Part shown: positions 46,247-53,511 of the stretch, piece by piece
How positions within the stretch are numbered: the first letter of the stretch is position 1
Layout of the letters: each line of letters begins with the position of its first letter
DNA from: Variibacter gotjawalensis
Lineage (GTDB): Bacteria; Pseudomonadota; Alphaproteobacteria; Rhizobiales; Xanthobacteraceae
Direction of reading: 5' to 3'
Assembly (NCBI RefSeq): GCF_002355335.1
Contig: NZ_AP014946.1
Location: 3,177,501 to 3,241,500 of the forward strand
DNA length: 64,000 nucleotides
Program-made: the position numbers and the translations under genes
Notes under the pieces: model-generated
The model's database searches: none
The model's input: the letters and a program-made list of their open reading frames with translations, nothing else
What the model was told of the DNA's origin: nothing

Positions 46247-47149
46247 TTATTTTTCGGCCGCGATAGGCGTGGCTGCGACCGCCGGCCGCCCGGCATATTT
46301 ACGAGCTCCGGCGACGCAGGCGACCACCGCCACCGCGCTCATCAACATCATCGTGCTTACGGTCTCGCCAAGCAGAGTCGCCGAAATCGCGAAGCCGAAG
46401 AACGGCTGCAGCAGCTGTAGCTGCCCCACCGCCGCGATGCCGCCCTGCGCGAGCCCGCGATACCAGAACACGAACCCGATCAGCATGCTGAACAGCGCCA
46501 CATAGGCGAGCCCGATCCATGCCGGAATGCCGACGTTGCGGAAGGTCGGCGGCATCAGGATGAAGCTCAACACCGCCATCAGCGGCAGTGAGATCACCAG
46601 CGCCCACGAGATGACCTGCCAGCCGCCGAGCGTCCGCGAGAGCTTGGCGCCCTCAGCATAACCGAGGCCACAGACGACAATCGCCGCCAGCATCAGGAGA
46701 TCGCCGATCGGCGCCGAAGACAGCCCGCGCGAGAAGGCAAAACCGACGACCACCGCGCTGCCGACGCACGAGAAAATCCAGAACGCCGGATGAGGACGCT
46801 CGCCGCCGCGCAGCACGCCGAAGATCGCGGTCGAGAGCGGCAAGAGCCCGATGAAGACGATCGAATGAGCCGACGTGATGTATTGCAGCGCCAGCGCGGT
46901 CAGCAGCGGAAAACCAACCACCACGCCGATCGCCGTGATGACGAGCGAACCGAGGTCGGATCGTTGCGGCCAGCGTTCACGGAAGACGAGCAGCAACGCC
47001 ACCGCCAGCACGCCAGCGATAGCGGCCCGAGCGGCGGTGAGGAACAACGGGTCGAAATCCGCCACGGCCGCTCGCGTCGCCGGCAGCGACGCCGAGAAGA
47101 TCACGACACCCAGCAAGCCGTTGATCCAGCCGCTCGTTTCCTTGGTCAC
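46247..47149 (-). CDS. EamA/DMT family transporter
   Basis: Second drug/metabolite transporter of the window, 300 residues from the GTG at 47149, which has TGGAGGAAAG before it; a longer frame to 47200 is less likely. Ten hydrophobic segments in two repeats, with GLLGVVIFSASLPATRAAVADFDPLFLTAARAAIAG and GGIAAVGQLQLLQPFFGFAISATLLGE. Low similarity to the copy at 42.3 kb apart from family motifs. Substrate unknown. Confidence 0.88.
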   Translation of the reverse strand: MTKETSGWINGLLGVVIFSASLPATRAAVADFDPLFLTAARAAIAGVLAVALLLVFRERWPQRSDLGSLVITAIGVVVGFPLLTALALQYITSAHSIVFIGLLPLSTAIFGVLRGGERPHPAFWIFSCVGSAVVVGFAFSRGLSSAPIGDLLMLAAIVVCGLGYAEGAKLSRTLGGWQVISWALVISLPLMAVLSFILMPPTFRNVGIPAWIGLAYVALFSMLIGFVFWYRGLAQGGIAAVGQLQLLQPFFGFAISATLLGETVSTMMLMSAVAVVACVAGARKYAGRPAVAATPIAAEK

Positions 47150-47180
47150 GCTTTCCTCCAACCGCTTGTTGAAGCGGCGG

Positions 47181-47600
47181 TCACAAGTCCCAAGGATCAA
47201 TCACGCTGAGACCTGCGGCCTTAAACGGCTTCACATCTCGGGTCGCAACGATGAGGCCATGTGCCATCGCAGTTGCAGCGATATATCCGTCGGTTGTGCC
47301 AATTGCGAGGCCGGACGACTTGGCGCGCGCCCGGATTGCAGCATAGGCATCGACAGCATCGGTATCGAATGGAAGAATGCGTTGCCCGAACAATGCAACA
47401 ATACGGGCTTCTAGATCGCGGTTGAGCGCAGACTTCCGCTTGCCGGCCGGAAGCGCTGCAACCCCATATCGTAGCTCTGCCAAACTGATAGCACTAAGAT
47501 AAAGCGTCTCAATCGCTTGGGCATCGAGCCAAGCCACGACCGGCGCGGCTGGCGCTTTTCGCAACGGTTCCGAAATCACGTTCGTATCGATCAGGATCAT
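47181..47600 (-). CDS. PIN-domain toxin of a VapBC/FitAB-type system
   Basis: Ribonuclease toxin of 139 residues with the four PIN acidic positions: LIDTNVISE (Asp5), ISLAELRYG (Glu), FDTDAVDAYAAIRA (Asp) and GTTDGYIAATAMAHGL (Asp). It is most like the FitB subgroup. It overlaps the antitoxin gene stop by four bases. Toxin downstream of antitoxin is the standard order. Confidence 0.92.
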   Translation of the reverse strand: MILIDTNVISEPLRKAPAAPVVAWLDAQAIETLYLSAISLAELRYGVAALPAGKRKSALNRDLEARIVALFGQRILPFDTDAVDAYAAIRARAKSSGLAIGTTDGYIAATAMAHGLIVATRDVKPFKAAGLSVIDPWDL

Positions 47601-47836
47601 TCGAGATCGATAGTGCGAGCTGGTGTTTTGTCGCGCGTAATGTCGAGATCTACGCCACCCGCTTTGCGGCCGATAGAGGCAAGCTCAGAGCCTAACTTGA
47701 TCCGTCCTTTCGGGCGCACAGCCGCATCGAGGATCGAACGAATTTCCGCCTCGGTACTACGTCCGCTCTCTGCAGCCCGTTGCTTCAATGCGCGGTGCGT
47801 GGCGGTGGAAAGATTTCTGATCGTCACAGCAGCCAT
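47597..47836 (-). CDS. FitA-like ribbon-helix-helix antitoxin
   Basis: Protein of 79 residues starting MAAVTIRNLSTATHRALKQRAAESGRSTEAEIRSIL, an Arc/MetJ-type RHH domain, followed by a disordered toxin-binding tail (ASIGRKAGGVDL, DITRDKTPARTIDLE). The ATG at 47836 is preferred over the upstream GTG at 47845, because GAGAGG sits eight bases before the ATG and too close to the GTG. Autoregulation through the palindrome just upstream is likely. Confidence 0.88.
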   Translation of the reverse strand: MAAVTIRNLSTATHRALKQRAAESGRSTEAEIRSILDAAVRPKGRIKLGSELASIGRKAGGVDLDITRDKTPARTIDLE

Positions 47837-47856
47837 CAGGATCACCTCTCATCGTA

Positions 47857-47884
47857 TGATATCATATCAGCTTCGCTGATATCA
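47857..47884. promoter_or_regulatory. Palindromic operator upstream of the toxin-antitoxin pair
   Basis: The self-complementary TGATATCA (47857-47864) overlaps a perfect inverted repeat ATATCAGC-TTC-GCTGATAT (47864-47882), 21-48 bases upstream of the antitoxin start. Clustered TGATATCA-type sites are typical RHH antitoxin operators. Confidence 0.7.
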
Positions 47885-47894
47885 AATATTTCAA

Positions 47895-47926
47895 AACAAA
47901 ACCGGCGCCCCTTGCGGGACGCCGGC
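47895..47926 (-). terminator. Intrinsic terminator of lon
   Basis: On the minus strand, CCGGCGTCCC-GCAA-GGGGCGCCGG (one bulged base) followed by TTTTGTTTT, beginning 24 bases beyond the lon stop. Confidence 0.85.
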
Positions 47927-47949
47927 TTCGGCTTGGAACTTGAGGTCCG

Positions 47950-50379
47950 TTAGTGCGAGACGCGGCCGACTTCGGTCGTATCGCCGTCCGGCGTCGGGAC
48001 GTCGATGCGCTTGGCGTTGAGCTCATCCCACTCGATGGGCTCCGGCTGACGCACCAGTGCGTGCTTCAGCACTTCGTCCATGCGAGAGACCGGAACGATC
48101 TCGAGCGCGCCCTTCACGCTGTCGGCGATGTCGGCGAGATCCTTCGCATTCTCTTCCGGGATCATCACCTTCTTGATGCCGCCACGGTGAGCTGCAAGGA
48201 GCTTTTCCTTCAGACCGCCGATCGGGAGCACCCGCCCGCGCAACGTGATCTCGCCCGTCATCGCAACATCGCGACGGACCGGAATGCCGGTCATGATCGA
48301 GACGATGGCGGTGACCATGGCAACGCCGGCCGACGGACCATCCTTCGGCGTCGCACCTTCCGGCACGTGCACGTGGATATCCTTCTTCTCGAACAGCGGC
48401 GGCTCGATGCCGAAGGCCACCGCACGCGAGCGGACGTAAGACGCCGCCGCCGAGATCGACTCCTTCATCACGTCACGCAGATTGCCCGTGACCGTCATTT
48501 TGCCCTTGCCGGGCATCATGACGCCTTCGATCGTCAGCAATTCGCCGCCGACCTCGGTCCAGGCAAGACCCGTGACGTTGCCGACCATGTCTTCCTGCTC
48601 GGCTTGGCCGTAACGATACTTCGGTGCGCCGAGATAGTGCTCGACGAGCTCCGGAGTGACCTTGATCGACTTCTTCTTCTTGTCGATCATCAGGTCCTTC
48701 ACGGCCTTACGGATCAGGTTCGAAATCTCGCGCTCGAGGTTACGCACGCCCGCTTCGCGGGTGTAGCGGCGAACCAGGAACTGCAAGCCATCGTCGGTGA
48801 TCGACCATTCCTTCAGCTCGAGGCCATGCTTGGCGATCGAGTGAGGGATGAGATGCTTGCGTGCGATCTCGACCTTCTCGTCCTCGGTGTAGCCCGCGAT
48901 CCGGATGATCTCCATGCGGTCCATCAAGGGGCCCGGGATGTTGAGCGTGTTCGCCGTGGTCACGAACATCACGTTCGAGAGGTCATAGTCGACCTCAAGA
49001 TAGTGGTCCGCGAACGTCGAATTCTGCTCTGGGTCGAGCACCTCAAGGAGCGCCGACGACGGATCGCCGCGGAAGTCCGCGCCCATCTTGTCGATCTCGT
49101 CGAGCAAGAACAGCGGGTTGGAAGACTTCGCCTTCCGCATCGACTGAATGATCTTGCCCGGCATTGAGCCGATATAGGTCCGGCGGTGACCGCGGATTTC
49201 GGCTTCGTCACGCACGCCGCCGAGCGACACGCGCACGAATTCGCGGCCGGTCGCCTTCGCGATCGACTTGCCGAGCGACGTCTTGCCGACGCCCGGAGGT
49301 CCAACCAAGCACAAGATCGGGCCGGTCAGCTTGTTCGCGCGCGCCTGCACGGCGAGATACTCGACGATGCGGTCCTTGACCTTGTCGAGACCGTAGTGAT
49401 CGGAGTCGAGGATGGTCTGCGCGGCGGTGAGGTCGTGCTTGACCTTCGACTTCTTGCCCCACGGAATCGAGAGCAGCCAGTCGAGATAGTTGCGCACGAC
49501 CGTCGCCTCGGCGGACATCGGAGACATCTGCCGCAGCTTCTTGAGTTCGTGCGTCGCCTTCTCGCGCGCTTCCTTCGAGAGCTTGGTCTTCTTGATCTTC
49601 TCTTCGAGTTCGGCGAGTTCGTCCTTGCCGTCCTCGTCGCCCAGCTCCTTCTGGATCGCCTTCATCTGCTCGTTGAGGTAGTACTCGCGCTGGGTCTTCT
49701 CCATCTGGCGCTTGACGCGCGTGCGGATACGCTTCTCGACCTGCAAGACCGAGACTTCGCTCTCCATCAGCTGAAGCACCTTTTCGAGGCGCGAGGACAC
49801 GCTCGGCATTTCGAGCACGGCCTGCTTGTCGGAAATCTTCACCTGCAGATGCGACGCGACCGTATCGGCGAGCTTCGAATAGTCGTCGATCTGCTGCACC
49901 ACGCCGATGACTTCCGGCGATACTTTTTTGTTGAGCTTCACATAGCTCTCGAACTCGTTGACGACCGAGCGCGCAAGCGCTTCGGCTTCAACCTGCTCGC
50001 CGGTCTGTGCCGCAAGCACGGTGGCTTCCGCTTCGTAATATTCCGAGCGGTCCGTGTACTTGACGACCTTGGCGCGCTCAGCGCCTTCGACCAGCACCTT
50101 CACGGTGCCGTCGGGCAGCTTGAGCAGCTGGAGCACGCTAGCAAGCGTCCCGTACTCAAAAATCGAGTCCGTCGCCGGATCATCGTCACCCGCATTCTTC
50201 TGGGTCACCAAAAGGATATGCGTGTCGCTCTTGAGGACTTCCTCGAGCGCCTTGACGGATTTCTCGCGGCCAACGAACAACGGCACGATCATGTGGGGGA
50301 ACACCACAATGTCGCGAAGCGGGAGCAGCGGATAGGTCTTAACCTCGCCGGGTGCTGGCAGTGGCTTGGTTGTGGCCAT
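47950..50379 (-). CDS. lon: ATP-dependent protease Lon
   Basis: Protein of 809 residues: a Lon substrate-binding N-domain ([26 protein letters not shown]), AAA+ module with Walker [10 protein letters not shown] and Walker [11 protein letters not shown], and a C-terminal serine-lysine protease domain (Ser in [10 protein letters not shown], Lys in [14 protein letters not shown]). The ATG at 50379 is chosen because AAAGGA lies nine bases before it; an upstream in-frame start at 50397 is less likely. Stand-alone gene with its own terminator. Confidence 0.97.
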   Translation of the reverse strand: MATTKPLPAPGEVKTYPLLPLRDIVVFPHMIVPLFVGREKSVKALEEVLKSDTHILLVTQKNAGDDDPATDSIFEYGTLASVLQLLKLPDGTVKVLVEGAERAKVVKYTDRSEYYEAEATVLAAQTGEQVEAEALARSVVNEFESYVKLNKKVSPEVIGVVQQIDDYSKLADTVASHLQVKISDKQAVLEMPSVSSRLEKVLQLMESEVSVLQVEKRIRTRVKRQMEKTQREYYLNEQMKAIQKELGDEDGKDELAELEEKIKKTKLSKEAREKATHELKKLRQMSPMSAEATVVRNYLDWLLSIPWGKKSKVKHDLTAAQTILDSDHYGLDKVKDRIVEYLAVQARANKLTGPILCLVGPPGVGKTSLGKSIAKATGREFVRVSLGGVRDEAEIRGHRRTYIGSMPGKIIQSMRKAKSSNPLFLLDEIDKMGADFRGDPSSALLEVLDPEQNSTFADHYLEVDYDLSNVMFVTTANTLNIPGPLMDRMEIIRIAGYTEDEKVEIARKHLIPHSIAKHGLELKEWSITDDGLQFLVRRYTREAGVRNLEREISNLIRKAVKDLMIDKKKKSIKVTPELVEHYLGAPKYRYGQAEQEDMVGNVTGLAWTEVGGELLTIEGVMMPGKGKMTVTGNLRDVMKESISAAASYVRSRAVAFGIEPPLFEKKDIHVHVPEGATPKDGPSAGVAMVTAIVSIMTGIPVRRDVAMTGEITLRGRVLPIGGLKEKLLAAHRGGIKKVMIPEENAKDLADIADSVKGALEIVPVSRMDEVLKHALVRQPEPIEWDELNAKRIDVPTPDGDTTEVGRVSH

Positions 50380-50397
50380 GAATGTAGGTCCTTTCAT

Positions 50398-50778
50398 TGC
50401 GCCACCTCGTATCGGCCCCTTTAAAAGGCTGCCGGCGCGAAGCGCGATAGACCGGGTCAGGACTGCGGCACTGTTTTGTCCGCAATATCAGGCGGGTACG
50501 TTTCACCTGCCCGGAATCATTCGTACGCGTTTGCGGAGTATTAGGTGGCCCTCACCCCGGGGGGTGTCAAGACAGCCAAAATACCTTGAGCTAACGGATA
50601 GTTGCGCCTAGATAGCAAACGCGGACGATGTTATTCGCCGCAGCGCACCATCGACATTGTAGAGACCGCTGATGACGAGCCCTGCCACGGCTCGGTCGGA
50701 CATGCGCTATCGCGTTGTGATTATTGCACAGTTTTGAGAACAGCGATTTTGCGGCCCCAATTTCGGCCCCAATGATGA
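50398..50778. other. Intergenic stretch at the edge of the accessory region
   Basis: About 380 bases without a convincing gene. Apart from the possible lon promoter it holds a short direct repeat, GGCCCCAATTTC followed by GGCCCCAATGAT (50754-50777), close to the first accessory gene. The short open frames here are unrecognised and look unlike proteins. This is a plausible junction between core and accessory DNA, but no integrase or tRNA is present. Confidence 0.4.
50540..50571 (-). promoter_or_regulatory. Possible heat-shock sigma-32-type promoter of lon
   Basis: On the minus strand, CTTGAC (50566-50571) and CACCTAAT (50540-50547) with 18 bases between. They resemble the alphaproteobacterial RpoH pattern CTTGA...CCTAT. 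The site is about 160 bases upstream of the lon start. Only pattern similarity supports it. Confidence 0.35.
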
Positions 50779-51468
50779 TCAGGGCCACTTCACTGGGTTG
50801 CGGCTGACCAAAGAAATGAGTTGATCCTTCGGCACAAATCGAACTTTCCCGTGGACAGCCACAATCAGCCCCCCGGACGAGCTTCGCAGTATCCGCGCGT
50901 CGACCATCCCAACCTGCTTAATGTGGAGGTCGTAGCGATTATCGGTCGAAGCGTACAAATCATAATCGGCCTTCGCTTGTCCCGAGTTGTAAGTGAAGAA
51001 GATGACCAGCAGTGCAAGCGCTCCTGCTTCGATCCCTGATACTCGCGCTTCGACGCGGTGTCGGACAAAAATCACAGTGGCCATGTACAAGGCCATGCCG
51101 AAGAAGGCCACAGCCTGTAAGAAGTCTGAGGCAAGGAAGCTAACCGGTTGCCAAAGCAAACCTGCGAACCAAAGTGCAATGCTGCAACCGAACAAAATAA
51201 GCGCTTTAGACTGCCAGCCGACTATCCTAAGAAGTGCACCTGGCTTCTTCGCAAAATCGTCGAGCATGCCGACCGTGCTTTCATTCACGACGATGAATAG
51301 CGCGGATACAAGTCCGTAAGCCACGCCGAACGCATATACTAAGTTCGATACGTCGACGAGACCTAGAAGATGCATTCCTACTTTATCGAAGTAACCCACT
51401 GTAAAAAGTGAAAGTAGTGCGGTCGCCAAGACAGCGATTTGCGGTATGTTTTTAAATAGCTCGAGCAT
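50779..51468 (-). CDS. Uncharacterised multi-pass membrane protein
   Basis: Protein of 229 residues from ATG 51468 (a TTG start at 51489 is possible). Five or so hydrophobic segments (IAVLATALLSLFTVGYF, LVYAFGVAYGLVSALFIVV, ALILFGCSIALWFAGLLW, FLQAVAFFGMALYMATVIF, ALALLVIFFTYNSG) are followed by a soluble C-terminal domain with DLYASTDNRYDLHIKQVGMVDARILRSSSGG. No family recognised. Lower GC than the core genes and an isolated position suggest accessory origin. Confidence 0.65.
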   Translation of the reverse strand: MLELFKNIPQIAVLATALLSLFTVGYFDKVGMHLLGLVDVSNLVYAFGVAYGLVSALFIVVNESTVGMLDDFAKKPGALLRIVGWQSKALILFGCSIALWFAGLLWQPVSFLASDFLQAVAFFGMALYMATVIFVRHRVEARVSGIEAGALALLVIFFTYNSGQAKADYDLYASTDNRYDLHIKQVGMVDARILRSSSGGLIVAVHGKVRFVPKDQLISLVSRNPVKWP

Positions 51469-51542
51469 CGTGAATTTAATTTGCCACAATTGACTGGCGA
51501 GCGCTTAGATTCGTTGCGCTATCCACACGATTGAAGGCCGAC

Positions 51543-52226
51543 ATGATGTGGCTGAATTTACGCCCGCTCCAATGTTACGTCAGCTACGACTATCCCCGGG
51601 GGCATCCCAGAATATCGATCGAGGTAGCGTCGACTGCGACCTACTCAGATGTTTTCGAGCTGGCGACAGGTGAGAAGTTTTGCGATCCACGTTTCGGCGC
51701 AACGATCTCGGCGGGCGTTACACTCTTCACGCGCACAGAAGCGGACGCTGCAGGCCCCATAGGAAGAATGTTTTACGTTGGGCGTGCGGAGGACGGCAGC
51801 CGATTGGATTTCTCCTTCGGTATGCCGCTTACCCAGATTGATTCCTTAGCGAGCGAATTGGTCGCCGGTCGGACCCCAGTTCGTATCACGATCGAACTCG
51901 CGCATGATTGGAAGGATGCAAACGACCCGTTGCGAAGCAACCATAACAGTACGCTTTGGCTGAACGAGCCGCCTAATGAACGCGACGTCGATATCGTGAA
52001 TCTAAACGTCCAGTTTCAGACCATGCCGCCGCGCGAAAACTCTTCGGACGAACCTGCGCCGCGGTCACCGCTGCAAGATGTATCTAGTCGACTTGATGCG
52101 ATTTCGTCGCGGCTAGAAGCCTGGGAAGCTTCGCTCAACAGTGCAGCGCGGACTCTCGTTCTCGTTGCCAGTGTTATCTTCCTCGCATATCTCACGCGAT
52201 CAATGTGGCTGTGGTTCGCAGCTTAG
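51543..52226 (+). CDS. Uncharacterised tail-anchored protein
   Basis: Protein of 227 residues from ATG 51543, which has GAAGG at a good distance; a TTG at 51531 is an alternative. The beta-rich N-terminal domain (residues 1-150) has no family match I recognise. It is followed by a Pro/Ser linker, a short helix (SRLDAISSRLEAWEASLN) and a single C-terminal hydrophobic segment LVLVASVIFLAYLTRSMWLWF, so it should be anchored with the bulk in the cytoplasm. Its end overlaps the next gene's stop by four bases on the opposite strand. Confidence 0.6.
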   Translation: MMWLNLRPLQCYVSYDYPRGHPRISIEVASTATYSDVFELATGEKFCDPRFGATISAGVTLFTRTEADAAGPIGRMFYVGRAEDGSRLDFSFGMPLTQIDSLASELVAGRTPVRITIELAHDWKDANDPLRSNHNSTLWLNEPPNERDVDIVNLNVQFQTMPPRENSSDEPAPRSPLQDVSSRLDAISSRLEAWEASLNSAARTLVLVASVIFLAYLTRSMWLWFAA

Positions 52227-52465
52227 CTAGCCTCATAAACGATCCCACGCCAGCGCCGGCCTCGCTGTTCTGCGTGCCATCTGATTTGGTCCGCCTCCAA
52301 GCCGAGCTGTAGCAAGCCTTGCATTAGCACCGCGCGCCACCCTCCCCGCTCGTATCCTTCAACGAGATCGTCGTATCGCCAAGTATCTGCAGGCTCCCGG
52401 AATACGAGCCAGTCGCAGCCGTACTGTTCGCGCACCGCGGCGCGCCAAGTCTCAAAGTCTGTCAT
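52223..52465 (-). CDS. Uncharacterised 80-residue protein
   Basis: Small acidic/tryptophan-rich protein (seven Trp in 80 residues), beginning MTDFETWRAAVREQYG and containing WRYDDLVEGYERGGWRAVLMQGLLQLGLEADQIRWH. Helical and soluble by composition. A GGGGGA-rich site lies shortly before the ATG. I do not recognise the family. The 102 bases beyond it to 52567 look non-coding. Confidence 0.55.
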   Translation of the reverse strand: MTDFETWRAAVREQYGCDWLVFREPADTWRYDDLVEGYERGGWRAVLMQGLLQLGLEADQIRWHAEQRGRRWRGIVYEAS

Positions 52466-52567
52466 GTGAGTGATTCCCCCTTGCCAGAAGAGGATGTCAC
52501 AGCAAAAAGATTTGTCAAATCAGGCACTTAGTGTACGGTCAGCAGATGCGCGACGTACTGTCAACCC

Positions 52568-53182
52568 TCACATGTTTTGGAGTTTGTAGGCGAGGATAGC
52601 CACTGGCGTGGTTAGGCACATAAATGACGCCCACATGGATCGGCTAATCAGCGCTATGTGACCTGCGGGCGGGCTTTTCAGAGCAATCACAGAAAACAAT
52701 CGCGCCTCACGGTCGTTGCAGATGTATAGATAGCTGGTTCCTGCGAACATTAGTCCGAAAACGAAAAACCATGTGACCCACCCCAGCCCTTTGAGCACTT
52801 GTAGCGCAGAAGCCTCTTTGATCAGCGTAGTCACAGCCGCGATGCAAGCGGCGTGCGCGACCAATAAAAGGTTGCACATCTTAATCCGAGCGTCCGAAGT
52901 ATCTTTTTCCAAATCCATCAGCTCTTTACGGCGCGCGTCGGCTCGCTCGAACACTTTTTTCGAGGCTTCCATATTAGCTTGCATACCGTCTTTAAGTTTG
53001 GCGAGGTCGCTGCCGATCGCTTGCAGTTTTTGGATCGCTTGCTCGGGGTCGAGCTTTAACTCGGGATTCGCAACAAAATCGCTGGCAGCTTTTTCAATCC
53101 GCTTAACTTCTAGCTCAAGCTCCATCTGCTTAGCGACGATACGTTCAGTCTCTTCCGTTACGTTTTTTCCTTCGTCCGACAT
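52568..53182 (-). CDS. Uncharacterised coiled-coil membrane protein
   Basis: Protein of 204 residues. Residues 5-105 are highly charged and helical (ETERIVAKQMELELEVKRIEKAA, KLQAIGSDLAKLKDGMQANMEASKKVFERADARRKELMDLEKD), probably a coiled coil. Three hydrophobic segments follow (MCNLLLVAHAACIAAVTTLI, WVTWFFVFGLMFAGTSYLYIC, MWASFMCLTTPVAILAYKL). The ATG at 53182 has GAGG nine bases before it; an open frame extends to 53317 but is unlikely. The layout suggests a membrane-tethered scaffold; function unknown. Confidence 0.65.
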   Translation of the reverse strand: MSDEGKNVTEETERIVAKQMELELEVKRIEKAASDFVANPELKLDPEQAIQKLQAIGSDLAKLKDGMQANMEASKKVFERADARRKELMDLEKDTSDARIKMCNLLLVAHAACIAAVTTLIKEASALQVLKGLGWVTWFFVFGLMFAGTSYLYICNDREARLFSVIALKSPPAGHIALISRSMWASFMCLTTPVAILAYKLQNM

Positions 53183-53241
53183 TTCGGCGGCCTCGCTATG
53201 TTGACCGCGTGCAATATGTGCCGAGATAGCGTGATGGACAA

Positions 53242-53433
53242 CTAGTGCGAGCCGCGCCCTTGCCACTTCTCCAGTCCCGGGTTCATCGCCTCGGCCGCAC
53301 CCTCGCAAAATGCCCACAAGCGCTCGTCGTCCGAGCCGAACGTCTGCTCAATCTGAATCAGAAGAGCGTTGAGATAGCGGCGATAGTCTTCGTATGTCGG
53401 TATCGGCAGTGTCGGCTTGCGCCGGCGGAGGCG
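53242..53433 (-). pseudogene. 5'-truncated gene remnant
   Basis: A 63-codon frame with no ATG or GTG start near its beginning. It lies between an in-frame TAG (53434-53436) and its own TAG (53242-53244). The peptide is clearly protein-like: YEDYRRYLNALLIQIEQTFG, DDERLWAFCEGAAEAMNP, LEKWQGRGSH. It ends 60 bases upstream of the coiled-coil membrane gene on the same strand. Best read as the 3' remainder of a gene cut by the event that placed the 53.5-kb cassette next to it; an unusual start codon is the alternative. Confidence 0.35.
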
Positions 53434-53511
53434 CTAGGCGTAATCTTCTCGACTATGAACAGGATTGTACGGGCGTCATAGCCAAATAAAACTGCAGCGT
53501 TGGAGGCCATC

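Noticed and set aside
47953-50424. Two long plus-strand frames opposite lon (404 and 412 codons)
   Set aside because: Antisense shadows of a fully conserved lon gene.
50754-50777. GGCCCCAAT direct repeat as an attachment site
   Set aside because: Two adjacent copies only; no matching copy was found at the other side of the accessory region.
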